NCBI GenBank assembly: GCA_020723325.1
Contig: DYJD01000029.1
Span: 1 to 64,000 of the forward strand
Direction of reading: 5' to 3'
DNA length: 64,000 bases
Source of the DNA: Desulfosudis oleivorans
GTDB lineage: Bacteria; Desulfobacterota; Desulfobacteria; Desulfobacterales; SURF-7
Shown: in pieces, positions 8,587 through 16,794 of the stretch
Layout of the letters: the number at the start of each line of letters is the position of its first letter
Position numbering within the stretch: position 1 is the first letter of the stretch
Position numbers and translations under genes: made by a program
The notes under the pieces: model-generated
The model's database searches: none
Told to the model about the DNA's origin: nothing
Seen by the model: the letters and a program-made list of their open reading frames with translations, nothing else

Positions 8587-9705
8587 ATGAAAACCTTCTT
8601 CGACCTGATTCAGGAAGTACAAAAACCGGGCCTGTGCCACCGCTGCGGCGGCTGCGTCACATTCTGCAGCGCCGTGAACTACGGCGCCCTTGATCTGGAC
8701 AAGGACGGCAAGCCTCTTTACAGCGAGATCGAGAAATGCGTGGAATGCGGCCTGTGCCATGCCATCTGCCCGGAAGTGGACGAGCTGGAAGCTGAAACCA
8801 AGGAACGCTGCGGCTGGACCGCGCCCATGGGCCGCATCATCGAAACCACTGTGGCCAGCTCCACCGACGCGGCCGTACGCAAGAATGCCACCGACGGCGG
8901 CGTGGTCACCGGCCTGCTTCTGCATCTCCTGGAACGCGGCCGCATCGACGGCGCCATCGTCACCAAACAAACCGGTCCCTTTCAGCGTCGGCCCTATTTG
9001 GCCACCTCCACTGAGGAGATCAAAGAGGCCGCCGGATTCTTCTTCGACACCTCCCATGGCATGAAGAATTTCAGCGATCAGTACATGACCTTTTCCACCA
9101 TTGAGGGATTTGATCCGGTCATGAAAAAAGGCCTGAAGCGTGTGGCCCTGGTGGGTACCCCCTGCCAGATCAAATCCGTGCGCCGCATGCAGACCTTGGG
9201 CCTGATTCCTTCGGAAAGCATCAAATTCTGCCTGGGCCTGTTCTGCTCCGGGAATTTCCTGTTCGGGGAGGTGGAGCGCCGCGCCCTGGCCGAATCCGGC
9301 GGCTTCGACTGGAAGGATGTCCGCAAAATAAACATCAAGGAGGACTTGAAGGTCCATCTCAAGAACGGCGAGGCCAAACACATTTCCATGGAACAATTGC
9401 TCAGTATCCGGCGTTTCGCCTGCAGCTTTTGCCAGGACTACTCCTCGGAATTCGCCGACATTTCCTTTGGCGGCCTAGGGGCCGAGGAAGGCTGGACCAC
9501 GGTCATCACCCGTTCGACCCAGGGCCGGGCCGCCTTTGCCGATGCCAAGGGCGCCGGCGCCCTGGAGGAGTTCAGCGTCAAGGACAATCCCGGCTTCGCC
9601 ACCCAGGCCCTGGCCCTGGTGCGTACCCTGTCGGCCCGGAAAAGACGCAGCGCCCAGCAAAACAGGCGGAATTTGGGGAAAAAAGGAGTAAAAATAAAAA
9701 GCTGA
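8587..9705 (+). CDS. FrhB-like flavin/Fe-S oxidoreductase
   Basis: A 372-residue protein of the coenzyme F420 hydrogenase/dehydrogenase beta-subunit family, which binds FAD and moves electrons between clusters and a soluble carrier. Seen: N-terminal 2x[4Fe-4S] set (CHRCGGCVTFC, CVECGLCHAICP), the family core TDGGVVTGLLLHLL, VGTPCQIKSVRRM, GLFCSGNF, and RRFACSFCQDYSSEFADIS near residue 278. The lysine-rich tail (KKGVKIKS) is unusual. An AAGGAGCGGGT site precedes ATG 8587. In this operon it would give the Hdr-hydrogenase complex a second electron exit; whether the partner is F420, NAD(P) or ferredoxin cannot be told. Known relatives accompany Hdr genes in sulfate reducers. Confidence 0.87.
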   Translation: MKTFFDLIQEVQKPGLCHRCGGCVTFCSAVNYGALDLDKDGKPLYSEIEKCVECGLCHAICPEVDELEAETKERCGWTAPMGRIIETTVASSTDAAVRKNATDGGVVTGLLLHLLERGRIDGAIVTKQTGPFQRRPYLATSTEEIKEAAGFFFDTSHGMKNFSDQYMTFSTIEGFDPVMKKGLKRVALVGTPCQIKSVRRMQTLGLIPSESIKFCLGLFCSGNFLFGEVERRALAESGGFDWKDVRKINIKEDLKVHLKNGEAKHISMEQLLSIRRFACSFCQDYSSEFADISFGGLGAEEGWTTVITRSTQGRAAFADAKGAGALEEFSVKDNPGFATQALALVRTLSARKRRSAQQNRRNLGKKGVKIKS

Positions 9706-9722
9706 TTAAGGAGGAACCGATC

Positions 9723-10664
9723 ATGGGTGTCCGAGTTGCAAGTGAATGGTTGAATTCATGCTCCGGATGTGAAATTTCCATCATCGACATGGGCGAGCGT
9801 CTGCTCGACATTCTGGCGGTGGCGGACATTGTGCACCTCCCGGCCTTGGTGGACAGCAAATATTACGGCCAGCGCGGGGATCAGAAGCATCTGTCCCTGC
9901 CCGAAGCGGATGTGGGCATCATCAGCGGCGGCATCCGCAACGAGGAACACCTGGAGGTGGCCCTGGAAATGCGCAAAAAATGCAATCTCATTATCGCCCT
10001 GGGGACCTGCGCCACCCACGGCGGCATCCCCTCCCTGGCCAACACGTACACAGTGGATGAAATCAAGGAACGCGCCTATTCCACCGAAACCACCGACCGG
10101 CCGGATGCCTACCCGTCCGAGGGTCTGCCCGCGCTTCTGGATGCCTGCTATGCCCTGGATGAAAAAATCAAGGTGGACATCCAGTTACCGGGCTGTCCGC
10201 CCCATCCGGATATTATCTTTTCGGCCCTGGTGGCCCTGGTGCAAGGCAAGCCCCTTTCCGTGCCGGACAAGAGCGTGTGCGACACCTGCCCCACCGTACG
10301 CAAAGGCAAGGGCGAGCTGAAAAAAGTGCGGCGCTTCCTCACGGCGCCGGAATACGGGGCCCCGGGCGAACCCCTGGACAAGATGCGCTGTTTGCTGGAA
10401 CAGGGGTTCCTGTGCATGGGCCCGGTCACCCGCGCCGGTTGCGGCGGCGACGGCATTACACCGCGCTGTGTTTCAGCCCGGGTGCCCTGCCGCGGCTGCT
10501 CCGGCCCGGTACGCCATGACGGCAACCAACTGCTGGATATGCTCAATGCCCTGGCCTCCAACGGCATTGACCTGAAATCCATCCCCAACCGGCCCCTGCT
10601 GCTGCGGTTTTCAGGGGCCCACGCCTTGCTCAAACCGGTATTCCAGGAAAGGAGATCGAGTTGA
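9723..10664 (+). CDS. [NiFe]-hydrogenase small subunit (MvhG/FrhG type)
   Basis: A 313-residue electron-transfer subunit of group 3 cytoplasmic hydrogenases. It lacks the Tat signal of periplasmic enzymes. Proximal-cluster ligands are seen in SCSGCEIS (residues 12-19), GTCATHGG and LPGCPPHPD; further cysteines CDTCP, FLCMGP, AGCGG and VPCRGCSGP supply the other clusters. The reading frame extends open upstream, but the start is ATG 9723, preceded by TAAGGAGGAACC. It follows frhB by 17 nt and meets the large-subunit gene with a 1-nt gap. It hands electrons from the Ni site to the MvhD-like protein in known Mvh complexes. Confidence 0.93.
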   Translation: MGVRVASEWLNSCSGCEISIIDMGERLLDILAVADIVHLPALVDSKYYGQRGDQKHLSLPEADVGIISGGIRNEEHLEVALEMRKKCNLIIALGTCATHGGIPSLANTYTVDEIKERAYSTETTDRPDAYPSEGLPALLDACYALDEKIKVDIQLPGCPPHPDIIFSALVALVQGKPLSVPDKSVCDTCPTVRKGKGELKKVRRFLTAPEYGAPGEPLDKMRCLLEQGFLCMGPVTRAGCGGDGITPRCVSARVPCRGCSGPVRHDGNQLLDMLNALASNGIDLKSIPNRPLLLRFSGAHALLKPVFQERRSS

Positions 10665-10665
10665 T

Positions 10666-12120
10666 ATGACCCAAACCATCACCATTCAACCGATTACCCG
10701 CATCGAGGGCCACGCCGCCATCAACATCTGGCTGGACGATGCGGGCAATTATAAGGATGCCCGCGTGAACTACATGTCCCTGCGGGGATTCGAGAAATTC
10801 GTGGAAGGCAAACCGGCCGAGGAACTCCCGGACATTGTCTGCCGGATCTGCGGCATCTGCCCCTGGATGCACCACTTGGCCTCCAACAAGGCCGTGGACC
10901 GCTGCTTCGGCGTCACCCCGCCCCCGGCCGGCCATAAGCTGCGGGAGCTGATGCAGACCATTGCCCATGCCGAAGACAAACTGCTGAACTTCTACTTCCT
11001 GGCGGCGCCGGATTTCGTCATCGGACCCGATGCCGATTATTCCGTGCGCAATGTGGTGGGCATTGCCAAGGCCAATCCGGAACTGGCCCAGCAGGTGATC
11101 AAGACCCGTTACATGGTCAAGATGATTCTGGACAAGTTCTCCCGCAAGACCATTCACCCCGTGGCCGGCGTGCCCGGCGGCTTTTCCAAACCCATGCTGG
11201 AGGAGGAGCGCCGCGAGATCCTGGAAAAAATGAAACAGGTATTGGACTTCTCCCAGTTCACCCTGGACTTTGCCAAAAAGAACGTGTTCCCCAAATACAT
11301 GGACGCCATCAAGACCCTGGGGGTCATCACCACCGGGTTCATCGGCACCGTGGATGAAAAGGGCGGCCATAACCTTTACGACGGCAAAATCCGCCTGATG
11401 AAAGCCGACGGCAGTTATACGGACTTCGATGCCCAGGATTACGCGGACTATCTGGGCGAGCAGGTAGTACCCTATTCCTACGGCAAGTTCCCTTACGCCC
11501 GTTGCTGGAATGAAGGCTTTGACCTGGATGTGGACCATCCCAAGGGCATTTACCGGGCCAACACCCTGGCGCGCATCAACGTGGCCGACCATATGGCCAC
11601 CCCCAAGGCCCAGGCCGAGCTGGAGGAATTCCGCTCCCTATTCGGCCGGCCGGCCCAGGCCACCCTGCTCTACCACTATGCCCGGCTCATCGAAGGGGTT
11701 TACGCCGGCGAACGCGCCATCGAGATCCTGAGTGATCCAACCATCACCGATCCTGATGTGCGCGCACCCTTTGAACCCCAGGCCGGCCGGGGCGTGGGCT
11801 GCGTGGAAGCCCCACGGGGAACCCTGATCCACGACTATTCCACGGACCAGAACGGCCTGATCACCAGGGCCAATCTCATTGTGGGGACCACCCACAATCT
11901 CGGGCCCATGAACCTGAGCGTCAAACAGGCGGCCCGGGCCTTGATCCAAAACGGCAATGTAACCGAAGGCATCCTCAACCGGATTGAAATGGCGGTGCGC
12001 GCCTACGACCCCTGAATCAGTTGCGCCACCCATCGCCTGGACGGCGATCACATTGTGACCATCAAAATCATGGACGCCCAAAATCGGGTAATCAAGGATT
12101 GGCCTGAGCGGAAAATGTAA
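10666..12120 (+). CDS. [NiFeSe]-hydrogenase large subunit, selenoprotein
   Basis: A 484-residue catalytic subunit of a group 3 (Mvh/Vhu-like) hydrogenase. N-terminal Ni-Fe ligands are in RICGICPWMHH (CxxCxxxH). The C-terminal motif reads AYDP-Sec-ISCATH: TGA at 12013-12015 (codon 450) stands where the first Cys of DPCxxC bridges or binds Ni, and the frame continues for 34 codons to TAA. Ending at the TGA would remove the second Cys and the protease site, leaving a dead enzyme. By family knowledge a specific protease cuts after CATH, removing 28 residues; a fitting protease starts this operon. Sec at this place defines [NiFeSe] enzymes and is also found in VhuU of Methanococcus. Such enzymes are often more oxygen tolerant and faster in H2 production. 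Confidence 0.95.
12013..12050 (+). promoter_or_regulatory. UGA Sec codon and SECIS-like hairpin in large subunit
   Basis: TGA at 12013-12015; 16 nt later ATCGCC (12032-12037), loop TGGAC, GGCGAT (12043-12048). Stem length, pentaloop with a G pair and distance match the mvhD hairpin almost exactly. Confidence 0.82.
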
Positions 12121-12131
12121 GGAGGATAATC

Positions 12132-13268
12132 ATGAGCGCAACCACTCCCGTTGTATACTTGGCTTCCCCTGTGTTTCGGGAGATCGCTGACAATCCCAAG
12201 GTCTCCGTGAAATACAAATTCATGATTAATAAAGTCTGGAGCAATCTCAACACCGCGGCCGAAGTCATTGTGGCGGAAAGCCGCTTTCCCAGCACGGAAG
12301 AAATCGTCCAGACCGTGACGGAAAAGGAGGTCGATTTCATCGGCTGCCACCTGGGCCACCGCATCACCGAGGAGATCGTTTCCATTCAAAGTGTCAAGGC
12401 CGTCAGCACCAGCAATGTGGGTTGGAACCATATCCATCTTCACCCGGCCATAGTCGTCACCAACACCCCCGGCGTCCTGGCCGGCACCATTGCCGACTAT
12501 ACCGTGTCCCTGATCCTGGCCAACCTGCGCAATATCGTGGGGCTCAGCAACTATTTGTGGAACGGCAAATGGACTCCGGCTGATAAATGGGACCTGGACC
12601 GCCACATCGGTAAAAACACCGAGAACCTTACCTACGGCATTCTCGGCCTGGGTCAAATCGGCCGGGAAGTGGTCCAGCGGGTGGCGCCCTGGGGTATCCA
12701 CATCGCCTACCACGATATTTTCCAGAGCATGGAAATGGAAGAGCGCTTTCCGAACCTGACTTATTACGAGGACGTGGAACAGCTTTTCAAGACCGCCGAC
12801 ATCATCTCCATCCACATTCCGCTGGATGAAAGCACCCAGCACTTTGTGGGTGAACATCTTCTGCAACTCATGCGTCCCCATGCTCTTCTAGTCAACACGG
12901 CCCGGGGCGGGGTCATCGATACCGCGGCCCTGATTCGCCTTCTGAAAAACAAGGACATCGCCATCCACCTGGCTCTGGATGTTTACGAGGACGAACCCCT
13001 GCCGGCCGAGACCCTGGACGAGTTCCGCGAGATCACTGCGGAAAGACCGGATCTGCGCTTCATCTTCACCCCCCACAGCGCGACCGCCGATGCCGACACC
13101 CGGGCGCGCATGTCCGCCACCATGCTGGCCAACCTGAATTCCCTGGCGCGCTCCACCACGGCCCGGGACATCAAGGAACTGAACGTGGTCCCACCCATGG
13201 CCTTTTTGAAAAAAGAGCCGCGCATGATCGAGGACTTCCGCATTTTCAGGTGGTGGCAGGGGAAATGA
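12132..13268 (+). CDS. D-isomer-specific 2-hydroxyacid dehydrogenase
   Basis: A 378-residue NAD-dependent oxidoreductase of the family that includes D-3-phosphoglycerate, glycerate and NAD-formate dehydrogenases. Seen: NAD motif GILGLGQIGREV (about residues 173-184), the acidic residue closing the following strand (HDIF), VNTARGGVID with the catalytic Arg, ALDVYEDEP with the Glu, and TPHSA with the catalytic His. Its N-terminal part (GCHLGHRITEEIV, SVKAVSTSNVGWNHI) is typical. ATG has a TAAGGAGGATAATC site 11 nt after the hydrogenase stop, so it shares the transcript. Substrate unknown; a link between H2-derived electrons and reduction of a 2-oxoacid is only a guess. Confidence 0.88.
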   Translation: MSATTPVVYLASPVFREIADNPKVSVKYKFMINKVWSNLNTAAEVIVAESRFPSTEEIVQTVTEKEVDFIGCHLGHRITEEIVSIQSVKAVSTSNVGWNHIHLHPAIVVTNTPGVLAGTIADYTVSLILANLRNIVGLSNYLWNGKWTPADKWDLDRHIGKNTENLTYGILGLGQIGREVVQRVAPWGIHIAYHDIFQSMEMEERFPNLTYYEDVEQLFKTADIISIHIPLDESTQHFVGEHLLQLMRPHALLVNTARGGVIDTAALIRLLKNKDIAIHLALDVYEDEPLPAETLDEFREITAERPDLRFIFTPHSATADADTRARMSATMLANLNSLARSTTARDIKELNVVPPMAFLKKEPRMIEDFRIFRWWQGK

Positions 13269-13567
13269 GATCGGGATATGCGTTACGGGTTGCGGACTGT
13301 GAGATACGGGAGGGCCTTGATCATCGTTTCGGCCGTATCGCGGCTGGAAGCCGCTCCCACCGAGCAGCGACGTCCGAAATGATGTTCATGACCTATTGAG
13401 AGAGTAAGCCTTAATAGCCTCGTAAGAAATCCCAACCGCTGTCACTCCCGCGCAGGCGGGAGTCCAGAGCTACTCGAAAAAACCGGATTATTGCCTGCGC
13501 GGGAATGACGGGAAAAGGTGTTTTTGCGACTTTTTACGAATGCATCAAGCCTTTTGGAAGTTCAGGC
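13269..13567. repeat. Intergenic gap with two REP-like repeats
   Basis: Two repeat units and no gene. The first (about 13311-13360) is the 50-bp unit centred on GCGGCTGGAAGCCGC, also found near 15150, 45790 and 51470. The second (13441-13511) is an inverted pair: GTCACTCCCGCGCAGGCGGG on the left and CCTGCGCGGGAATGACGG on the right, related to the copy at 25275-25346. The left part could act as a transcription end for the hydrogenase operon, but it has no T-run. Confidence 0.75.
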
Positions 13568-14002
13568 TTATTCACATCTGTATTTTCGGGTTGAGACCAG
13601 GTCATCCCCATTGTTCTTGAACACGAATTCTTCGCATTCACTAAAAATCGCATTGGTGGTTTTGGTCATATAGGTCCAGATGATTTTGTCGCCCCGTTTT
13701 TCGCTGTTGGTGGGCAGACGTTTTTGGTGGTCATTGCAGACCTGCTCCATAGCTTTATGGCCTTTGACGAACTTGTCGAAGCGTTCATCGCGCTCCGCCT
13801 GTTGTTTCTCGTCCTTGACCTTTCTCTCGGCCATTTTGGCGCAGATCATTTCCGCCCGCTTACGCTCCGGCGGGCTCATTTTGGCCATATCCGCCGGATC
13901 GCATGAAATCTTTCCCGAAGCGGCCATAATGGTTACAGGGGTCGCCAGCATTCCGACAAACAACACCAACAGTACAACACGGACTTTTTTCTCCTTTTGC
14001 AT
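13568..14002 (-). CDS. Small secreted hypothetical protein
   Basis: A 144-residue protein with a clear Sec signal peptide (MQKEKKVRVVLLVLFVGML, cut near IMA-AS). The mature part is about 115 residues, strongly charged and helical (ERKRAEMICAKMAERKV... ) with four or five Cys (C in KISCDP, MICAK, QVCND, SECEE, YRCE) that could form disulfides in the periplasm. The end (ISSECEEF, STRKYRCE) looks like a small folded cap. An AAGGAGGA site precedes the start. It lies just downstream of the lipoprotein hydrolase in the same direction, 46 nt apart. No family recognised. Confidence 0.7.
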   Translation of the reverse strand: MQKEKKVRVVLLVLFVGMLATPVTIMAASGKISCDPADMAKMSPPERKRAEMICAKMAERKVKDEKQQAERDERFDKFVKGHKAMEQVCNDHQKRLPTNSEKRGDKIIWTYMTKTTNAIFSECEEFVFKNNGDDLVSTRKYRCE

Positions 14003-14047
14003 GCTGTCCTCCTTAATTGTCTATGGGGCTATGGTTAATAGAAAAAA

Positions 14048-14773
14048 TCATCCAGCCGGAGTCCGCAAGGCCTTTTCCAATACTTTGTCCAGGGTCGGGT
14101 TGAACTTGTCAGGCGCTTCCAGCATGGGGAAATGCCCCAGGCCGGGCATGATGATCAATTCATAACCGGTCATGTGACGCTGATTAGCCTCTGAATTGGT
14201 AGGCCAGAGATCGGTATTGATGCAATAAACCGGAATCCGCACTGCCTCGAATACTTCGTGGGCCTTGCCCTGAACATACAACCCGAAAAATTCCTTCAGG
14301 CTTTCCTTGGCAACAAAATCCGGCGCGCAAGCCACATCGTCTAAAATCCATTGCCGCAGCTTGGGATCGGTGTCGGCCACGAACATCGTGCCCACAAAAC
14401 CTTTAATGCCCTTCATAAAATCGGCTTCAAAGGCTTGCATAACACCGTCTAATTCCTCCTGCACATCCGCACCATAGGCCGCCATGGTATAGGCCTTGCG
14501 GTTCAAACCCGAATGCCCGTGTCCGGCCAGATCCAGGGTGACCACCAGATACTTCTTTGCATAATAATCCACCTGCCGGCTCCAGTAACGGCTGTCGCAA
14601 CTCCAGCCGTGGATGAACACCAGGGCCGTGTCCCCGCTCCCATAAACATTGTAATTGATGGGTACGCCATCGGCTGAGTAAACAATGCCGGGAAGCGCCT
14701 TTTGTGATGTGCAATGACAACCGGCCAGCAAGATGCTCCAAACCAGCCCGAACAATATAAAGTATTTTTTCAT
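14048..14773 (-). CDS. Alpha/beta hydrolase lipoprotein lacking nucleophile elbow
   Basis: Frame of 241 residues starting at the Met with a GAGGAAGCC site. The signal sequence ends in LLAGC, so it is a predicted lipoprotein. The hydrolase fold starts normally: VFIHGWSCDSRYW (oxyanion HG), LVVTLDLAGHGHSG, and ends with GLGHFP carrying the catalytic His. Between AAYGADVQEELDGVMQ and AFEADFMKGIKG the expected GHSMGG nucleophile segment is missing; about 40-60 residues seem to have been removed in frame. No Ser in a GxSxG setting remains, so the product is probably inactive or has another role. Related intact proteins have about 280-300 residues. Confidence 0.75.
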   Translation of the reverse strand: MKKYFILFGLVWSILLAGCHCTSQKALPGIVYSADGVPINYNVYGSGDTALVFIHGWSCDSRYWSRQVDYYAKKYLVVTLDLAGHGHSGLNRKAYTMAAYGADVQEELDGVMQAFEADFMKGIKGFVGTMFVADTDPKLRQWILDDVACAPDFVAKESLKEFFGLYVQGKAHEVFEAVRIPVYCINTDLWPTNSEANQRHMTGYELIIMPGLGHFPMLEAPDKFNPTLDKVLEKALRTPAG

Positions 14774-15280
14774 TTTTGGCTTCCTCTGTAGTGTAGGCAA
14801 ATAGACTGAAGGCTGAAACTTTTTGGGTCTAGATCAGGCCATATCCGACGGTTGCGCTCTTCATCGGTCGCTTCTTTTTGTGATCCGTTGAAGTAGATCG
14901 GAATGGTCTTTAATATACTAGGCCGTTAATTCGAATGCAAGCCCAGATCCTGGCAGGGGAATCCCATGCAAACTTGGCGCGGAACGTGCGGCCATTAATT
15001 ACCAATATTTCATTTAGCGAAAACTATTGCCCACAGAAACAAAGCGATTCGTGAATGCTTGGGTTTTGTCTCTGCCATCCATCTTCTCGGGGTCGGGGTC
15101 GGGGTCGGTATCGGTATCGGTATCGAGTTTTTTCATCTGTATGCATTATCGCGGCTGGAAGCCGCTCCCACGATGGAGGATGACCGCAACGATGATCAAG
15201 GCAAAAAAAATTCAATTCGATACCGATCCCGATACCGACCCCGACCCCGAAAAAAACCATGTGCGATTACCCTGGATATT
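14774..15280. repeat. Gap with hexamer-arm repeat element, copy B
   Basis: No gene is seen. 14774-15080 is featureless. The left arm of the repeat (15087-15125, GGGGTC/GGTATC units) and right arm (15218-15250) enclose a 50-bp REP-like unit (TCGCGGCTGGAAGCCGC at 15149-15168). Reading frames through the arms give VGVGIGIG-type peptides, which are artefacts of the repeat. Confidence 0.8.
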
Positions 15281-15283
15281 GTC

Positions 15284-15313
15284 TTGACATATCTGCCCCT
15301 TTTTGAAATACAT
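15284..15313 (+). promoter_or_regulatory. Possible promoter of the liv operon
   Basis: TTGACA at 15284-15289 is perfect; the -10 part (AATACATT, about 15307-15314) is weak. It lies about 100 nt upstream of the livK start. Confidence 0.4.
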
Positions 15314-15415
15314 TAGGACTAATTATAAGTCCGACGCCATTTCAACCCAAACAGATAAACCAATACACCGTTGCACAATTTGAACTTTTAACCATCAAAA
15401 GGAGGGGAAAGCGCC

Positions 15416-16600
15416 ATGATGAAAAAAACGCTTACTGTAGTATTGTTGTTGGCTGTTGCATTGATTCCGGTTGCCGTACTGGCACAAGGCGGGACCATCA
15501 AGATCGCCACCCAGTCACCCCTTTCCGGCGGGCAATCGGCCATCGGCGTGGATATCAAAAACGGCGCCGAGCTGGCCTTGGAGCAACTCAAGGCCCCTCT
15601 TGAAAAAATGGGCTTCAAGGTTGAACTCGCGCCTTACGATGACCAGGCCAACCCGGACAACGGCGTGGCCAATTCGAAAAACATCGTAGCGGATCCCACC
15701 ATTCTGGCAGTGGTCGGGCATTACAATTCCGGCGTGCAGATCCCCTCTTCTGAAAATTATCATTCCGCCAACCTGGCCAATGTGTCGCCGGCCAACACCA
15801 ATCCCAAAGTCACCGATCGCGGTTATGCGGAAGTCAGCAGAATCGTGGGCCGGGATGATGTGCAAGGGGTTGTGGCCGCCCAATTCGTCCATTCCAAGGG
15901 CATGAAGAGCGCTTATGTACTCCATGACAAAACCGCCTACGGCCAGGGTATCGCCACTTTCTTCCAGCAGGAAGCCAAAAAACTCGGTATGAAGGTCCAG
16001 GGCTTTGAAGGCACCGAAGAAAAGGCCAATTTCGACGCCATCCTAGCGCCGGTGATAGCGGCCAAGTCGGATGTGATCTTTTTCGGCGGCATTTACGACC
16101 AAGCTTCGGTTTTCTTCAAGCAGGCCCGGGAAAAAGGCTATAAAGGCATGTTCATCAGCGACGACGGCTATGACTCCCCCGAGGCCGTCAGCATCGGCGG
16201 CCCGGCCCTTTTGGAAGGCGGCGGGCTATACTACACCACCGTGGCCGGTCCGGCCAAACTCTATCCCGGCACCGCCAAATTCCAGACGGATTTCAAGGCC
16301 AAATACGGCGCCGATCCCAGACCCTTTGCGGCCCAGGGCTATGACTCCATGGCCATCTGCCTGAAAGGCATTGAAGAGGCTGCCAAAGCCGCTGGCAACA
16401 AGCTTCCCGCCCGCAAGGATGTGGCCGCCGCCGTCCGCAAGCTCAAGGACTTTAATGGAATCACGGGCAAGATCAATTTCAACGAAAAAGGCGACCTGAC
16501 CGTGGCCAAATATTTCGTGATCCAAGTCATTTCGCCGGATCCGGCCAAATGGAACGACAATAAAATTGACAAGACCCTTGATATTGCCCCGCCTAAATGA
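15416..16600 (+). CDS. livK: Branched-chain amino acid ABC transporter, binding protein
   Basis: A 394-residue periplasmic binding protein. A Sec signal peptide (MMKKTLTVVLLLAVALIPVA, cut after VLA) is followed by GTIKIATQSPLSGGQSAIG and DDQANPDNGVANSKNIVAD, typical of the Leu/Ile/Val family, then VVGHYNSGVQIPSS (ligand-contact loop) and SDVIFFGGIYDQA. It delivers amino acids or related small acids to the LivHM channel. AAAGGAGG lies well placed before the ATG. The permease genes follow after a 194-bp gap that holds an inverted repeat, which may lower expression of the downstream genes relative to the binding protein. Confidence 0.93.
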   Translation: MMKKTLTVVLLLAVALIPVAVLAQGGTIKIATQSPLSGGQSAIGVDIKNGAELALEQLKAPLEKMGFKVELAPYDDQANPDNGVANSKNIVADPTILAVVGHYNSGVQIPSSENYHSANLANVSPANTNPKVTDRGYAEVSRIVGRDDVQGVVAAQFVHSKGMKSAYVLHDKTAYGQGIATFFQQEAKKLGMKVQGFEGTEEKANFDAILAPVIAAKSDVIFFGGIYDQASVFFKQAREKGYKGMFISDDGYDSPEAVSIGGPALLEGGGLYYTTVAGPAKLYPGTAKFQTDFKAKYGADPRPFAAQGYDSMAICLKGIEEAAKAAGNKLPARKDVAAAVRKLKDFNGITGKINFNEKGDLTVAKYFVIQVISPDPAKWNDNKIDKTLDIAPPK

Positions 16601-16637
16601 TGCGGATGGGGACTTTAGCTGATACAGAATAAAATTG

Positions 16638-16736
16638 TTTTCACCACGAAGGGCACGAAGAAAAAAATTCTGATACTTCGGTATGCTAACAAACACTTCG
16701 TGTCCTTCGTGTACTGCGAAGCGGGTGGTGGAAAAA
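16638..16736. repeat. Inverted repeat between livK and livH
   Basis: CACGAAGGGCACGAAG (about 16645-16660) pairs with CTTCGTGTCCTTCGTG (16696-16711) with one mismatch, and outer TTTTCACCAC pairs with GTGGTGGAAAA. The stem could stabilise the livK message or attenuate transcription into livH. CACGAAG words of the same kind also occur near 45880. Confidence 0.75.
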
Positions 16737-16794
16737 ATGCAGGTAGACTGCCAATTGATTACTAACCATTACCGATGACTTCCGGAAGCCCTGA

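Noticed and set aside
3661-12015. The four in-frame TGA codons read as true stops, making split or broken genes.
   Set aside because: Each is the only stop in its gene, family sequence resumes in the same frame at the next codon, each replaces a conserved Cys, and each has a hairpin after it. Pseudogenes would not show this four times.
15024-15316. Frames coding VGVGVGIGIGIE-type peptides on both strands.
   Set aside because: They arise from the 6-bp repeat arms, which stay open in several frames; no start signals or conservation.
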